Source of the DNA: Lapidilactobacillus gannanensis
GTDB taxonomy: Bacteria > Bacillota > Bacilli > Lactobacillales > Lactobacillaceae
Direction: 5' to 3'
Assembly: GCF_003946675.1 (NCBI RefSeq)
Contig: NZ_RHOT01000024.1
Coordinates: forward strand, 1-38,865
Length of the DNA: 38,865 nucleotides
A program made the translations under genes and the position numbers. The notes beneath the pieces are model-generated. The model saw only the letters and a list, made by a program, of their open reading frames with translations. It did no database searches and was not told where the DNA came from. Below, piece by piece: positions 24,986 through 32,992 of this stretch (positions are counted from its first letter, which is position 1; every line of letters starts with the position of its first letter).

Positions 24986-25108
24986 TTCCACATCACAAGC
25001 AAAGTCTATGGCTTTTTAAATAATATTAGAAATAATTTCATTGTTAAGAATCAAACCAATTATTATTTAATTTATAACGGCAATTAATTGGCTCATCATT
25101 AAATCTAG

Positions 25109-25807
25109 CTACGTCACAATGGCGATTTCCGACAATATCCCCTTCAAGAATACTGTTGTTGTCGACTCTAAGCCGTCTAATAATGATGTAACATAAATTA
25201 TCATTTCTGGGCTCATTTTACCCTTCGGTCTTATTACTGCATGGATGAGCTCATACTCAAAGAATGACTGAACTGACAGTAATTCTGAAAAATCGTCAGA
25301 TAGCGGATCAAGCCGATTAATGAATTTAGCAGCATCATGATTGTCGTGCAAAATGAGAAGTCTTGTGATGGCATGGATTGAGGTTTCTAGAGCAGTTGAT
25401 AATTGCTGTCTTGAAAGATTAAAATCCATATTTCTCTGTAAGATTTGCGGGAGTACCCTCACTATTGTCTTAACGGTTGCACCTGGAAGCACTTGTTTAA
25501 ATAAATCAACTTCATAGTCATAAAACTCATTAACCTCTAATAAATACTGACTAATATTGTTTACCTGATGCTGTATTTCAAAGATATTCTTCTGTTTCAA
25601 TCGCGGCATGACACTGGTAAAGTCATCCATTGTTGCGTTCATGGCGGCAAGAATATCTAAAAAATCTTTATCTGTAATTGAGGAGCGGCCATTCTCAATG
25701 TCTCGATAATGGCGCACCGTCATTATGTTATACGCAACTTCTGACTGAGTTAATTTTTTATCTATTCTTAGTATCCTTAAACCATCACCGATTGCAGCTT
25801 TATCCAT
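25109..25807 (-). CDS. Rgg/MutR-like XRE transcriptional regulator
   Basis: A 232-aa regulator with an N-terminal helix-turn-helix (about residues 5-60: KKLTQSEVAYNIMTVRHYRDIENGRSS in outline). An all-helical C-terminal region of about 165 residues follows, as in Rgg-like pheromone-responsive regulators. I use the ATG at 25807, 8 nt after AGGAG; an in-frame GTG overlaps that site. It sits between the exported-protein genes (downstream, same strand) and the holin-like operon (divergent), so it could control either. No pheromone gene was found. Confidence 0.75.
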   Translation of the reverse strand: MDKAAIGDGLRILRIDKKLTQSEVAYNIMTVRHYRDIENGRSSITDKDFLDILAAMNATMDDFTSVMPRLKQKNIFEIQHQVNNISQYLLEVNEFYDYEVDLFKQVLPGATVKTIVRVLPQILQRNMDFNLSRQQLSTALETSIHAITRLLILHDNHDAAKFINRLDPLSDDFSELLSVQSFFEYELIHAVIRPKGKMSPEMIIYVTSLLDGLESTTTVFLKGILSEIAIVT

Positions 25808-25874
25808 AATATCCACTCCTAAACTAGCACTTAGCTAATTTTAGAACGAAATTATGTGTAAATTGCTTTTTTTG

Positions 25875-25961
25875 CGGAAGGATCCTTCCGGTGTTTTACA
25901 TTTCGCCGCTTCTTCGTGTCACAATGGTCTTGTTCTCGAGAACAAATTTGTGCACTGACAC
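25875..25961 (+). promoter_or_regulatory. Twin palindromes in the divergent control region
   Basis: CGGAAGGATCCTTCCG (25875-25890) and TTGTTCTCGAGAACAA (25930-25945) are both perfect 16-bp palindromes. The second is flanked by GTGTCA (25916-25921) and TGACAC (25956-25961). They lie between the XRE/Rgg-like gene and the holin-like gene, so operators or leader hairpins are likely. Confidence 0.55.
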
Positions 25962-25977
25962 AGTTAGGAGCAAAACA

Positions 25978-26355
25978 ATGCTCGATCACCTTGGCAATAT
26001 TATCTTTGGCGGTGCTTGGTCGCTGATGCCTTTCTATTTAGGGGTGCTGCTGATTCGCGTCATTTTTATTTCAGCAGATTATGGCAGTAAGAAGTTCGGT
26101 AAGACGTTACTGAATTTCCTACTGACCGAGGTCATCAATTGTTGCTTGATGGGCATGTGTGCCATCATCGATCAACTGTTACCCTACCTGAATATTAGTT
26201 GGAATTGGAGTGTGGCAACTTTCTTCGGGTTGATCATTATCTTTGAAGAAATGCTTTGGATCATTTCCAAATCAAGCAAATACGTCAATGTCGGTTTCTT
26301 ACGACAAACAGTTTCAAACTTGCTTCAGATTGTTCAACAACACACTGAGAAATGA
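25978..26355 (+). CDS. Holin-like small membrane protein
   Basis: A 125-aa membrane protein. Hydrophobic segments lie at about residues 15-36 (LMPFYLGVLLIRVIF), 48-70 (LLNFLLTEVINCCLMGMCAI) and 78-100 (WSVATFFGLIIIFEEMLWII), with a polar, positively charged end. Size, three short helices and position before a wall-binding protein resemble phage holins, but no named family was matched. The ATG at 25978 follows TTAGGAG. Its stop lies 13 bp before the next start, so the pair is translationally linked. Confidence 0.65.
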   Translation: MLDHLGNIIFGGAWSLMPFYLGVLLIRVIFISADYGSKKFGKTLLNFLLTEVINCCLMGMCAIIDQLLPYLNISWNWSVATFFGLIIIFEEMLWIISKSSKYVNVGFLRQTVSNLLQIVQQHTEK

Positions 26356-26368
26356 GGTCTTGTCAATT

Positions 26369-28555
26369 ATGGCAGATGAAATGGTATTAGAAGTACAAAA
26401 ATGGTTAAACACAACTTATGCAGGTAAAGCTGGTTATGATCAAGCACCGGAGGATGGTCAAACCGGTTGGTCGACGATTTACTCCCTGCGTGAAGGGCTA
26501 CAAATCGAGACTCACGCTGAGGGTGTTGGTCAAGGTTTCGGTGAAGCAACTCGTGCCGCTGTGGCTAAGATAGTTAGTCAATTGAAGCCAGGCTATGCTA
26601 ATAAGAACATTACCAAACTGATCAAAGGGGCGTTCTGGTGCAAAGGGATTACACCCAGTGACTTTAGCGATGTTTACAGTGCGGCAACTCAAGCAGCTTT
26701 CGAGGAATTACAATCAGATGCTGGGTTAACGGCGAATGGTGTAGTGACTGTCAATCTGATGGCAGCGTTGTTCGATATGTCCGCCTTTGTCCTTGTTCCA
26801 AGTGGTAAAGAAAAAGTTCGGGCCCTGCAGCAATGGCTGAATAGTATGTACAGTAATTACACTGGTATTCTTCCCTGCGATGGAATTTATCAACGTGACA
26901 CAAATGTGGCTTTGATCTATGCACTGCAGCGTGCGCTAGGTATGGCGGCTACTACCGCAAATGGTAATTTCGGACCTGGTACAGATTCTGCTCTAAAGAA
27001 CGTGGTATTGAGTGTAGGTTCAAATAGCGAAATTGCTAGAATCGTGCAATATGGTTTGTATCTAAATGGCTTTTATGGTGGGACGATTTCAACGGCCTAC
27101 ACATCAGCTGTAGGAGCAGCCGTACAGAAGTTTAGTGAATTTATGAAATATGACAATGTTAGTAATACAGCCGGTTATACTGTTATTAAAGGTTTGGTAA
27201 CTAGCAATGGTGATACAAACCGAAATAGTAACGCCATGGATTGTGCCACACAGCTAACCGCTAGTGATGTTAAAAACATGCATAATATTGGCTTTGACAT
27301 TGTTGGTCGCTATTTAACGGGTACAGTTGGCACCGGTTCATCCGAACGTGCAAAGAATTTAACTTCAACAGAAGTTAAGGCAATTCTGGATAATGGTATG
27401 AAGTTCTTCCCGATTTATGAAGATGGCGGCTACTATGAAGGATATTTTACCGCGGCGCAAGGTACTAAAGATGCACAATTAGCTGCTGTTGCTGCAGCAA
27501 ACTTAGGGTTACCATATGGGACAACAATCTACTTCGCCGTGGATGTGGATGTCCAAGACGGTGATATTGCTGGAACTATCTTGCCATACCTAAAAGCTGT
27601 TGCAAGTCAACTAAGTGGCAGTTGGTATCGTCCAGGTGTTTATGGCACCCGTAATGTTTGCCTCCACGCACAAGATTCACTCGGTTATAAGAATAGTTAT
27701 GTCGCGGACATGTCATATGGGTGGAGTGGTAACTTAGGATTCAGAATGCCAGAAAACTGGGCATTTGATCAATTTGTCGAATATACAGCCTATGGCATCG
27801 ACATTGATCAGTCAGCTGCATCAGGACGTGATGCTGGTGTATCCAAAATTTCTACTGAGCAACAAGAAAATCCACAGATTTTCATGGCCCATCAACTGAT
27901 GAAAAAATTCCCCGCATTTAATGACTTATTTGCAGACGTTAACTGGACAGTTGCAACACCTGAACAGCATATCACGACAGTTGCGGCGGATTATTACATG
28001 ACATTAACCAATGAATGGTCTGGTATTGCAGTCGATGACCAAACCGGAGTCTTGAATATCAAAGATGGTCAAGTCATGGATGCAATCAACGATACTGCCG
28101 AAGACTTCAATACGGCTCTTTCTGGCATTGAATCTGGAGATTATCTGGGGACCTTTAATGAGCTAGCCCCAATGATTGGTAATGGTGCCATTAAAGCTGG
28201 ACTAGCTATTAGGAACGGCGCTGTCGGTATTAAAGTAAGTATTGAAGGCTCAACCAAAGTGGAAAACTCGTCTGCTTCACTTGAGTCTAAATACACGCTG
28301 ACAATGGAAACATACGTTCATCGTAATATTCCTAACCTACCTGTAACCGATTATGATAATTTATATAATCCAGTATCTACGAAACAACCTTTTGAATTGC
28401 CGGTTACGACCCTTGGCATTTGTTTAGGTATCACGGCGGTATTCTTGGCAGTGATCTATTTACCAGTTGCAGCAGTTACTGTAGCAGTAGCGACTGCCAT
28501 TGATGGTGTACTTAAACTAGTAGTACGACTAATGAATTTTTCCCCAGCACTATAG
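26369..28555 (+). CDS. PG-binding-like / DUF1906 glycoside hydrolase-like protein with C-terminal membrane segment
   Basis: A 728-aa protein. Residues 1-140 and 145-280 are two peptidoglycan-binding-like regions (VLEVQKWLNTTY; VRALQQWLNSMYSNYTG; FGPGTDSALK). Residues 288-482 form a DUF1906/Rv2525c-like barrel related to GH25, starting AMDCATQLTASDVKNM, with acidic candidates Glu351 (YEDGG), Asp392/Asp394 (FAVDVDV), Asp467 and Asp478 (DIDQS). Residues 500-670 are unrecognised. Residues 677-720 are strongly hydrophobic. There is no signal peptide, so release through the preceding holin-like protein or lysis is possible. The start at 26369 follows TGAGGT. I infer action on cell wall; whether it is toxin, lysin or structural is open. 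Confidence 0.82.
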   Translation: MADEMVLEVQKWLNTTYAGKAGYDQAPEDGQTGWSTIYSLREGLQIETHAEGVGQGFGEATRAAVAKIVSQLKPGYANKNITKLIKGAFWCKGITPSDFSDVYSAATQAAFEELQSDAGLTANGVVTVNLMAALFDMSAFVLVPSGKEKVRALQQWLNSMYSNYTGILPCDGIYQRDTNVALIYALQRALGMAATTANGNFGPGTDSALKNVVLSVGSNSEIARIVQYGLYLNGFYGGTISTAYTSAVGAAVQKFSEFMKYDNVSNTAGYTVIKGLVTSNGDTNRNSNAMDCATQLTASDVKNMHNIGFDIVGRYLTGTVGTGSSERAKNLTSTEVKAILDNGMKFFPIYEDGGYYEGYFTAAQGTKDAQLAAVAAANLGLPYGTTIYFAVDVDVQDGDIAGTILPYLKAVASQLSGSWYRPGVYGTRNVCLHAQDSLGYKNSYVADMSYGWSGNLGFRMPENWAFDQFVEYTAYGIDIDQSAASGRDAGVSKISTEQQENPQIFMAHQLMKKFPAFNDLFADVNWTVATPEQHITTVAADYYMTLTNEWSGIAVDDQTGVLNIKDGQVMDAINDTAEDFNTALSGIESGDYLGTFNELAPMIGNGAIKAGLAIRNGAVGIKVSIEGSTKVENSSASLESKYTLTMETYVHRNIPNLPVTDYDNLYNPVSTKQPFELPVTTLGICLGITAVFLAVIYLPVAAVTVAVATAIDGVLKLVVRLMNFSPAL

Positions 28556-28591
28556 AAATTAGGCCATCAAATTAATAAATGAGGCCGGAGT

Positions 28592-28653
28592 ATAGATTAA
28601 GAATGGCTGCATATTCCTTTTTCACGCGGAATATGTGGCCACTTTTAATCTAT
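28592..28653 (+). terminator. Large hairpin after the DUF1906 gene
   Basis: Arms 28592-28617 and 28628-28653 pair over 26 positions (ATAGATTAA...ATATTCC with its complement) with about five mismatches and a 10-nt loop. No long T run follows, so it may be a weak terminator or a processing/stability structure. Confidence 0.5.
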
Positions 28654-28786
28654 TCAATAACTAAACTAATATAGTCTCATATGCCTTAATAACGAGGTAA
28701 AATTACTTTTTAATATTCAAAAATTCAGATTTTACAGCTGTATATTGGCAGTTATACATATGTTACTCAGCCTTATTTTTGCCAAA

Positions 28787-28815
28787 TTGATTGTCATTGA
28801 ATATTGTGCTAGTAT
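28787..28815 (+). promoter_or_regulatory. Promoter of membrane paralogue 1
   Basis: TTGATT (28787-28792), 17-bp spacer, extended -10 TGCTAGTAT (TAGTAT at 28810-28815). The same promoter occurs before paralogue 2. Confidence 0.75.
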
Positions 28816-28842
28816 TAATATTATTTAAATGAGGTGAACAAA

Positions 28843-29343
28843 TTGAATTCATTAATTTATGTAAGCAGTCCTTATCTCATTTTTATCATACTCTGGCTAA
28901 TTGTTGTCCTAATATCTAAACGTAACACACGAAACTTTCAGCGGTATATGATGAAGAAGTATAACTGGTCCAAAAGTGAATTTGCTAGCAAAGAAAAAGT
29001 ACAACGAACCGCCGCAATAAACAGAGTCCCCTTCCTTGCTCAAATACTGCCGCTGGCTTTGATTTTGGCCACAATCATTGCTTTCATAGTTAGTTGGAGT
29101 CTGTTACTACTAAGTTTTTCGAATTATTCCAGTGCGTGTTTAACCATGATTATTATTTTAGGACTAGACCTTCTTTTTATTGGACCATCTTTTTTTTACG
29201 CGGAGAAAAAGAGATCCACCTACAGGAGCAAATTTGCTGAATTTAATAATAAAAAAAGAACGCCCTTATATGCTGCTTTGGTCCCCACAATTATCAATTT
29301 AATTTCATTATTCTTATTTGTCTTAATTCGCTTTCCTAGTTGA
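28843..29343 (+). CDS. Multi-pass membrane protein, tandem paralogue 1 (intact)
   Basis: A 166-aa protein with four predicted membrane segments: residues about 6-25, 55-80, 90-112 and 142-162. A basic cytoplasmic-type loop has the conserved blocks NTRNFQRYMMKKYNWSKSEF and YRSKFAEFNNKKRTPLYAAL. I do not recognise the family. The TTG at 28843 has GAGGTG 6 nt upstream. The gene follows the DUF1906 gene but has its own promoter and terminator. Two related genes follow. By position it could be an immunity protein for the upstream effector; this is inference only. Confidence 0.75.
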   Translation: MNSLIYVSSPYLIFIILWLIVVLISKRNTRNFQRYMMKKYNWSKSEFASKEKVQRTAAINRVPFLAQILPLALILATIIAFIVSWSLLLLSFSNYSSACLTMIIILGLDLLFIGPSFFYAEKKRSTYRSKFAEFNNKKRTPLYAALVPTIINLISLFLFVLIRFPS

Positions 29344-29360
29344 CCATGGAGAGCTAGTTT

Positions 29361-29402
29361 AAAAAGCTTACTAGACTCATGTAAAAGTCTAGTAAGCTTT
29401 TT
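29361..29402 (+). terminator. Terminator of membrane paralogue 1
   Basis: AAAAAGCTTACTAGACT (29361-29377) and AGTCTAGTAAGCTTTTT (29386-29402) form a perfect 17-bp stem ending in a T run, active in either direction. Confidence 0.9.
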
Positions 29403-29687
29403 GCCACTAAAAATGATTCTGAAGAACTAGATTCCCCGAGTTATTCCAAAAAACAAATTTTCCTCGCTGGGCAATCACAATCATCAATTATGCTAGGATT
29501 CTGCCTATTCTCGACGGAATTTCCAACACAGTTTTATTATTTCTAAAACGGCCGCATGGTTCCGCAAATACAGTTAGGCATGATTACCTCTGGCATATTC
29601 TAATAATCGGAAACAACAGACGCTACAATCAATTACGAAAAGAGCAACGACTAGTGGAATGCAGCTAAAGTCAATTCATTTTCCGAA
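29403..29687. other. Gene-free spacer between paralogues 1 and 2
   Basis: No supported gene. It ends in the duplicated promoter segment of paralogue 2. Some of it may be the remains of other genes, but I recognise nothing. Confidence 0.4.
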
Positions 29688-29716
29688 TTGATTGGTGTTG
29701 AACATTGTGCTAGTAT
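29688..29716 (+). promoter_or_regulatory. Promoter of membrane paralogue 2
   Basis: TTGATT (29688-29693), 17-bp spacer, extended -10 TGCTAGTAT (TAGTAT at 29711-29716), nearly identical to the promoter of paralogue 1 through the ribosome site and start codon. Confidence 0.75.
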
Positions 29717-29742
29717 TAATATTAATTAATGAGGTGAACAAA

Positions 29743-30241
29743 TTGAATTTATTAATTTATTTAAGCAGTCCCTATCTCACTCTTATCGTCCTCTGGTTAA
29801 TCGTCATTTTAATATCTAAACATAACACGCGGAACCTTCAGCAATATATGATGAAAAAGTATAACTGGACAAAAAGTGAATTTATTAGGCAAGATAAGTT
29901 GCAACGAACCACTGCAATGAACAGAGTTCCTTTCTTTACTACAGCGCTGCTACTTGCTTGGATTTTGGCCACAATTATTGCTTTCATAGTTAGTTTGAGC
30001 CAATTATTTATAAACTTTCCGAATTATTCTAGTCCGTATGCAATTATGATTATTGTTTTGGGACTAGGCATTCCTTTTATTGGTCCGCTTTTTTTACATC
30101 GGGAAAAAAAGAGCCACCTATCGAGGTGAATATCCAGAACTTGATACTAATAAAAGAGCGCCTTTATTTATTGCTCTGGTCCCCACAATTATCAATTTAA
30201 TTTCACTACTTTTATTTATCTTAATTCGTATTCAAAATTGA
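29743..30241 (+). pseudogene. Multi-pass membrane protein, tandem paralogue 2 (frameshifted)
   Basis: It is close to paralogue 1 throughout (LIYLSSPYL, MMKKYNWTKSEF, NRVPFF, LVPTIINLIS). The frame opened by the TTG at 29743 runs to a TGA at about 30129 (129 aa). The last 40 residues, with the fourth membrane segment, continue in another frame to 30241. Removing one A from the seven-A run at 30104-30110 restores HREKRATYRGEYPELDTNKR and the rest. It could be decay, phase variation at the homopolymer or a sequencing error. Promoter and ribosome site are intact. Confidence 0.8.
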
Positions 30242-30278
30242 TTGCAAAGACAGAAACTATAACCTGATTTATTCATAA

Positions 30279-30331
30279 AAAAAGTGCGTGGTGCTAAAAT
30301 CCATTGACTGACTTGGCATCACGCACTTTTT
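30279..30331 (+). terminator. Terminator of membrane paralogue 2
   Basis: AAAAAGTGCGTGGTGC (30279-30294) pairs with GCATCACGCACTTTTT (30316-30331), one G-U pair, T run at the end. Confidence 0.85.
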
Positions 30332-30419
30332 AATTTACACCGAATGGGTGTAAAAAACTCCACCATGTTATCGTGAAGTTACCAACCGAACGATACATGA
30401 AGAAAAGGATTTCTCACTT

Positions 30420-30555
30420 ATGAGTTTACAGGCGAAAAAGCTAAACTTCAAGGAAACCTTGATAATTACTAATACCAGTGGTGTTATCTAGCAATGCAGG
30501 TATCGTACAATTAAAAGAGTTTATTGAAAAGTCCGGACTTAAATCCGGGACCTGA
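30420..30555 (+). pseudogene. Remnant of a transposase N-terminus (IS1380-like)
   Basis: ATG at 30420 after AAAGGA opens MSLQAKKLNFKETLIITNTS and stops at TAG after 23 codons. A two-base insertion at that point would continue as ISSNAGIVQLKEFIEKSG to a stop at 30555. The pattern K(L/I)xF-x-LIITN...SSxAG-(I/L)-V-x-EF-(I/L)-EK is that of IS1380-family transposase starts. Only about 45 codons survive. Confidence 0.5.
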
Positions 30556-30650
30556 ATCTTTCTATAAAGGCTAGTTCACTACCTTTTTAAAACGAAAGTA
30601 GACGATATTCTATATATAACAAACAAATTATAGAATACAGGATGGGCAAC

Positions 30651-31156
30651 ATGGACATCTCAAATCTAGTTTTTTACCTTATCTATACTTTTTGATCATT
30701 TGGCCAATATTAATATGCTTAGCTCGGCGGCAATTTAAAAAACAAAGAAGATTCATGATGAACAAGTATTCGTGGACCCTAGAAGAGTTTCGGACACAAC
30801 AAAAACAGCAACAAATGAATTATACTGAAAAAATACCTAGACGTCTGCAAAAACTAATGAATCTAGTAGGTTGGACACTATTCTATTCTTTTCTCATTGC
30901 CTTGACACTTATTGTCATAAGTAAAAATCTTTATAATATTTCATATTGGTTAATGATGACAGTTTTGGTTCTACACAGTGTTGTTGCTTCTACAATTGTT
31001 TATAACTATCAAAAGAGTAGAAGTCTTATTCAAGGAGATTTCTCTGAATTTAATACTGGTAAAACTATTCCAATTAAAAGTGCATTAATAATGTTTACTA
31101 TTGATTTAATTTTACTTGTGCCGTTTGTTTGGTGTTACGTTCTCGTCAATCCTTAA
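30651..31156 (+). pseudogene. Multi-pass membrane protein, tandem paralogue 3 (frameshifted near the start)
   Basis: More divergent than the other two, but the layout is the same: RRFMMNKYSWTLEEF matches RYMMKKYNWSKSEF, and DFSEFNTGKTIPIKSALIMF matches the C-terminal block. The ATG at 30651 (after AGGATGG) leads to a TGA after 14 codons. Adding one T to the T run at 30670-30675 would give SNLVFLPYLYFLIIWPIL, which aligns with the paralogue's SPYLIFIILWLIV. Translation could alternatively start at the in-frame TTG at 30692, losing most of helix 1. Confidence 0.72.
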
Positions 31157-31396
31157 TACTCATTTTTACTAATTCCAGTAATCATTTTCCTACAAAATTA
31201 GTATCAAACAGCTCAACCAACACGTTAATCACGTCTGACAATAATTCAGGAAAATTCAAGGGCTGGCACTAAGCAGTCAACCATTTAAATTCTTTCATAT
31301 ATGCTTCCCCATTATCTCTGACAAAATCTCGGTCAATCTTAATCTCTTGGCTTGTATTTATTGGTATAACAAGGCTTGTCATACCCACTTACAGAC
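31157..31396. other. Right end of the element, no intact gene
   Basis: A minus-strand frame (reading KIDRDFVRDNGEAYMKEFKW before a stop) appears to be a fragment of an unidentified gene with no start. Otherwise I see nothing until attR. Confidence 0.4.
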
Positions 31397-31446
31397 ACAC
31401 TAGCTTCCCAAGCTGGAGTCGCGGGTCCGATTCCCGTCACCCGCTT
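31397..31446 (+). repeat. attR, original tRNA-Gly 3' end
   Basis: 48 of 50 bases match attL. Only the 3' part of the tRNA is present, with T stem CGGG/CCCG. It is followed by a second copy of the tRNA terminator (31453-31480). Confidence 0.93.
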
Positions 31447-31690
31447 AATGATAGAATCCTTGGTCGACAAGGGTTCTTTTTTTGTGCGCTATTTTTTACA
31501 CGCGGTCTGCCCAATCAATGATAACTCCCTTTTTCTCAAACTTTAAATTAAAATTGAATATTCGTTTTTTTAATTTTGAAAGGCAAATAAATTCATTTTA
31601 CCTAATGATTTCAATAAGCATTAAATTTGAATTACTGTCATAAGTGTTAGATACTTAAATTAGTTCTTAAACATTAAAGGAGGCAATTTC

Positions 31691-31888
31691 ATGAATAAAT
31701 TAGACAATGCCAAAGATAAAGTATCTGGCAAGGCTAAAGAATTGGAAGGTAAAGCTACTGGCGATAAGGTTCGTGAGACCCAAGGTAAAGCCGAAAATGT
31801 AATGGGTAAGGCTAAGGATAAATTAGCAGATGCCAAAGACGCTGTAAAAGATGCAGTTGATGACGTTAAGGACAAACTTAATCAGTAA
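31691..31888 (+). CDS. CsbD family protein
   Basis: A 65-aa, highly charged, Lys/Asp/Ala-rich helical protein (NAKDKVSGKAKELEGKATGD; AENVMGKAKDKLADAKDAVK). CsbD-like proteins are general-stress proteins of unknown mechanism. AGGAGG stands 6-7 nt before the ATG and a terminator follows 6 bp after the stop. It is the first chromosomal gene to the right of the integrated element. Confidence 0.88.
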   Translation: MNKLDNAKDKVSGKAKELEGKATGDKVRETQGKAENVMGKAKDKLADAKDAVKDAVDDVKDKLNQ

Positions 31889-31894
31889 CTTTTT

Positions 31895-31915
31895 GAGGCT
31901 GCGGCCTCTTTTTTT
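31895..31915 (+). terminator. csbD terminator
   Basis: GAGGC-TGCG-GCCTC (31895-31908) followed by seven T. Confidence 0.85.
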
Positions 31916-32113
31916 ATCGATAAGATTAATCTTCATTTAACGCCGCTAGAAGCTCAAATAGAGACTAACCTAACCTTTCTCCGTAATAACTTATTACTGT
32001 TTTCGGGTAAGTTACCGTCGCTAATTCAAAACCACTGATCATTATTTACAAGCACACTAAAAAGGACAATTGGCTCGGCTCCTGTCAAGAGGACAATCAA
32101 ATAATTAAAGTGT

Positions 32114-32992
32114 TTATGCACATTCTTGAACGGCATGATTTCGATATTCTATCGGCGTCATGCCGTTTAATGTTACTTGAAGCCGCTCAAAGTTATACCA
32201 GCGAATAAACTCATTGATCTGAGCAAGTAATTCACTCTTTGATTGCGCCGTTCTGAACGCAAAAAATTCGTCCTTCATGTGACTCCAAAAGGATTCTATA
32301 GGACTGTTATCGCCAGGGGTACCCGCTCGTGACATACTATGATTGATGTCATGACCTGCTAGGAAAGTGTTGTATTCACCAGAGGTGTAGCTAGAACCCT
32401 GATCGCTGTGTAAAATGGCTGGTTTAATTGCATTTGTGTTCTCTAAAGCCAACCTGATCGTATCGGTAACTAACACCGATGTCTCAGTTTCGGCTACCTG
32501 CCAAGCAATAATACTATGATCATATAGATCCTTAATGGCGCTTAGGCGAAGCCGATACTGATTTCTAAGACCATATCTTAATTCGCTACAATCAGTTACC
32601 CAAATATGGTTAGCCTCATCTGGATGAAAATTATGACCCTTATCTGCATCATACAGAAGGTTAGCCGAGAGTTGCTCTTTATGTTCCTCATGTCGATCAT
32701 GTTTCTTAACCCTGATAGATGCTTTGATTTCATTTTCGGCCATTAATCGTCGCACTTTATTGTGTCCAACATGATACTTGGTATTCTTATTAACATACAT
32801 TGTTAGACTCTCAACACCGTAGATATAGTTGTGTTGTTCCTCTAGCTCGATCATATACTTTACAACAGCTTGATCGTCGATCTGACGCTGACTTAGACCG
32901 TGATTTAACCACTTATAGTAACTTGATCGTGAAATTCCCGTATAGGTACACAAATAGCCGATATTATAAGGTTGATCGTTATCTGAATTCAC
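32114..32992 (-). CDS. IS3-family transposase OrfB (DDE)
   Basis: A 292-aa catalytic part with the rve/DDE core: Asp in HIWVTDCSELRYG, Asp in ILHSDQGSSYTS, Glu in SPIESFWSHMKDEFF, and the family end RWYNFERLQVTLNGMTPIEY. The N-terminal HTH_21 region is YLCTYTGISRSSYYKW. The GTG at 32992 overlaps the OrfA stop (GTGA). The -1 frame stays open upstream through TEKYQVIKELTQE, so an OrfAB fusion made by -1 frameshifting near the A-rich GAAAAAT is likely. Confidence 0.93.
   Translation of the reverse strand: MNSDNDQPYNIGYLCTYTGISRSSYYKWLNHGLSQRQIDDQAVVKYMIELEEQHNYIYGVESLTMYVNKNTKYHVGHNKVRRLMAENEIKASIRVKKHDRHEEHKEQLSANLLYDADKGHNFHPDEANHIWVTDCSELRYGLRNQYRLRLSAIKDLYDHSIIAWQVAETETSVLVTDTIRLALENTNAIKPAILHSDQGSSYTSGEYNTFLAGHDINHSMSRAGTPGDNSPIESFWSHMKDEFFAFRTAQSKSELLAQINEFIRWYNFERLQVTLNGMTPIEYRNHAVQECA

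Larger units (their letters stand above)
19213..31446. mobile_element. Integrative (probably mobilizable) element in tRNA-Gly, about 12.2 kb
   Basis: Bounded by a 50-bp imperfect direct repeat of the tRNA-Gly 3' end. It contains a tyrosine integrase next to attL, a phage-type repressor, an excisionase-like protein, an oriT-like hairpin cluster and a MobT/Rep_trans protein, then cargo. No conjugation ATPase or mating-pore gene is visible, so self-transfer is unlikely. Mobilisation by a helper conjugative element is inferred from the MobT-like gene. The right end contains decayed transposase DNA. Confidence 0.88.

Noticed and set aside
25109..25807. Phage-type CI repressor identity for the 232-aa regulator
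   Set aside because: The long helical C-terminal region fits Rgg-like regulators better, and a separate CI-like repressor already sits beside int.
25978..28555. Whole element as a temperate prophage
   Set aside because: No terminase, capsid, portal or tail genes are present; a holin-like gene and a wall-binding protein alone do not make a prophage.
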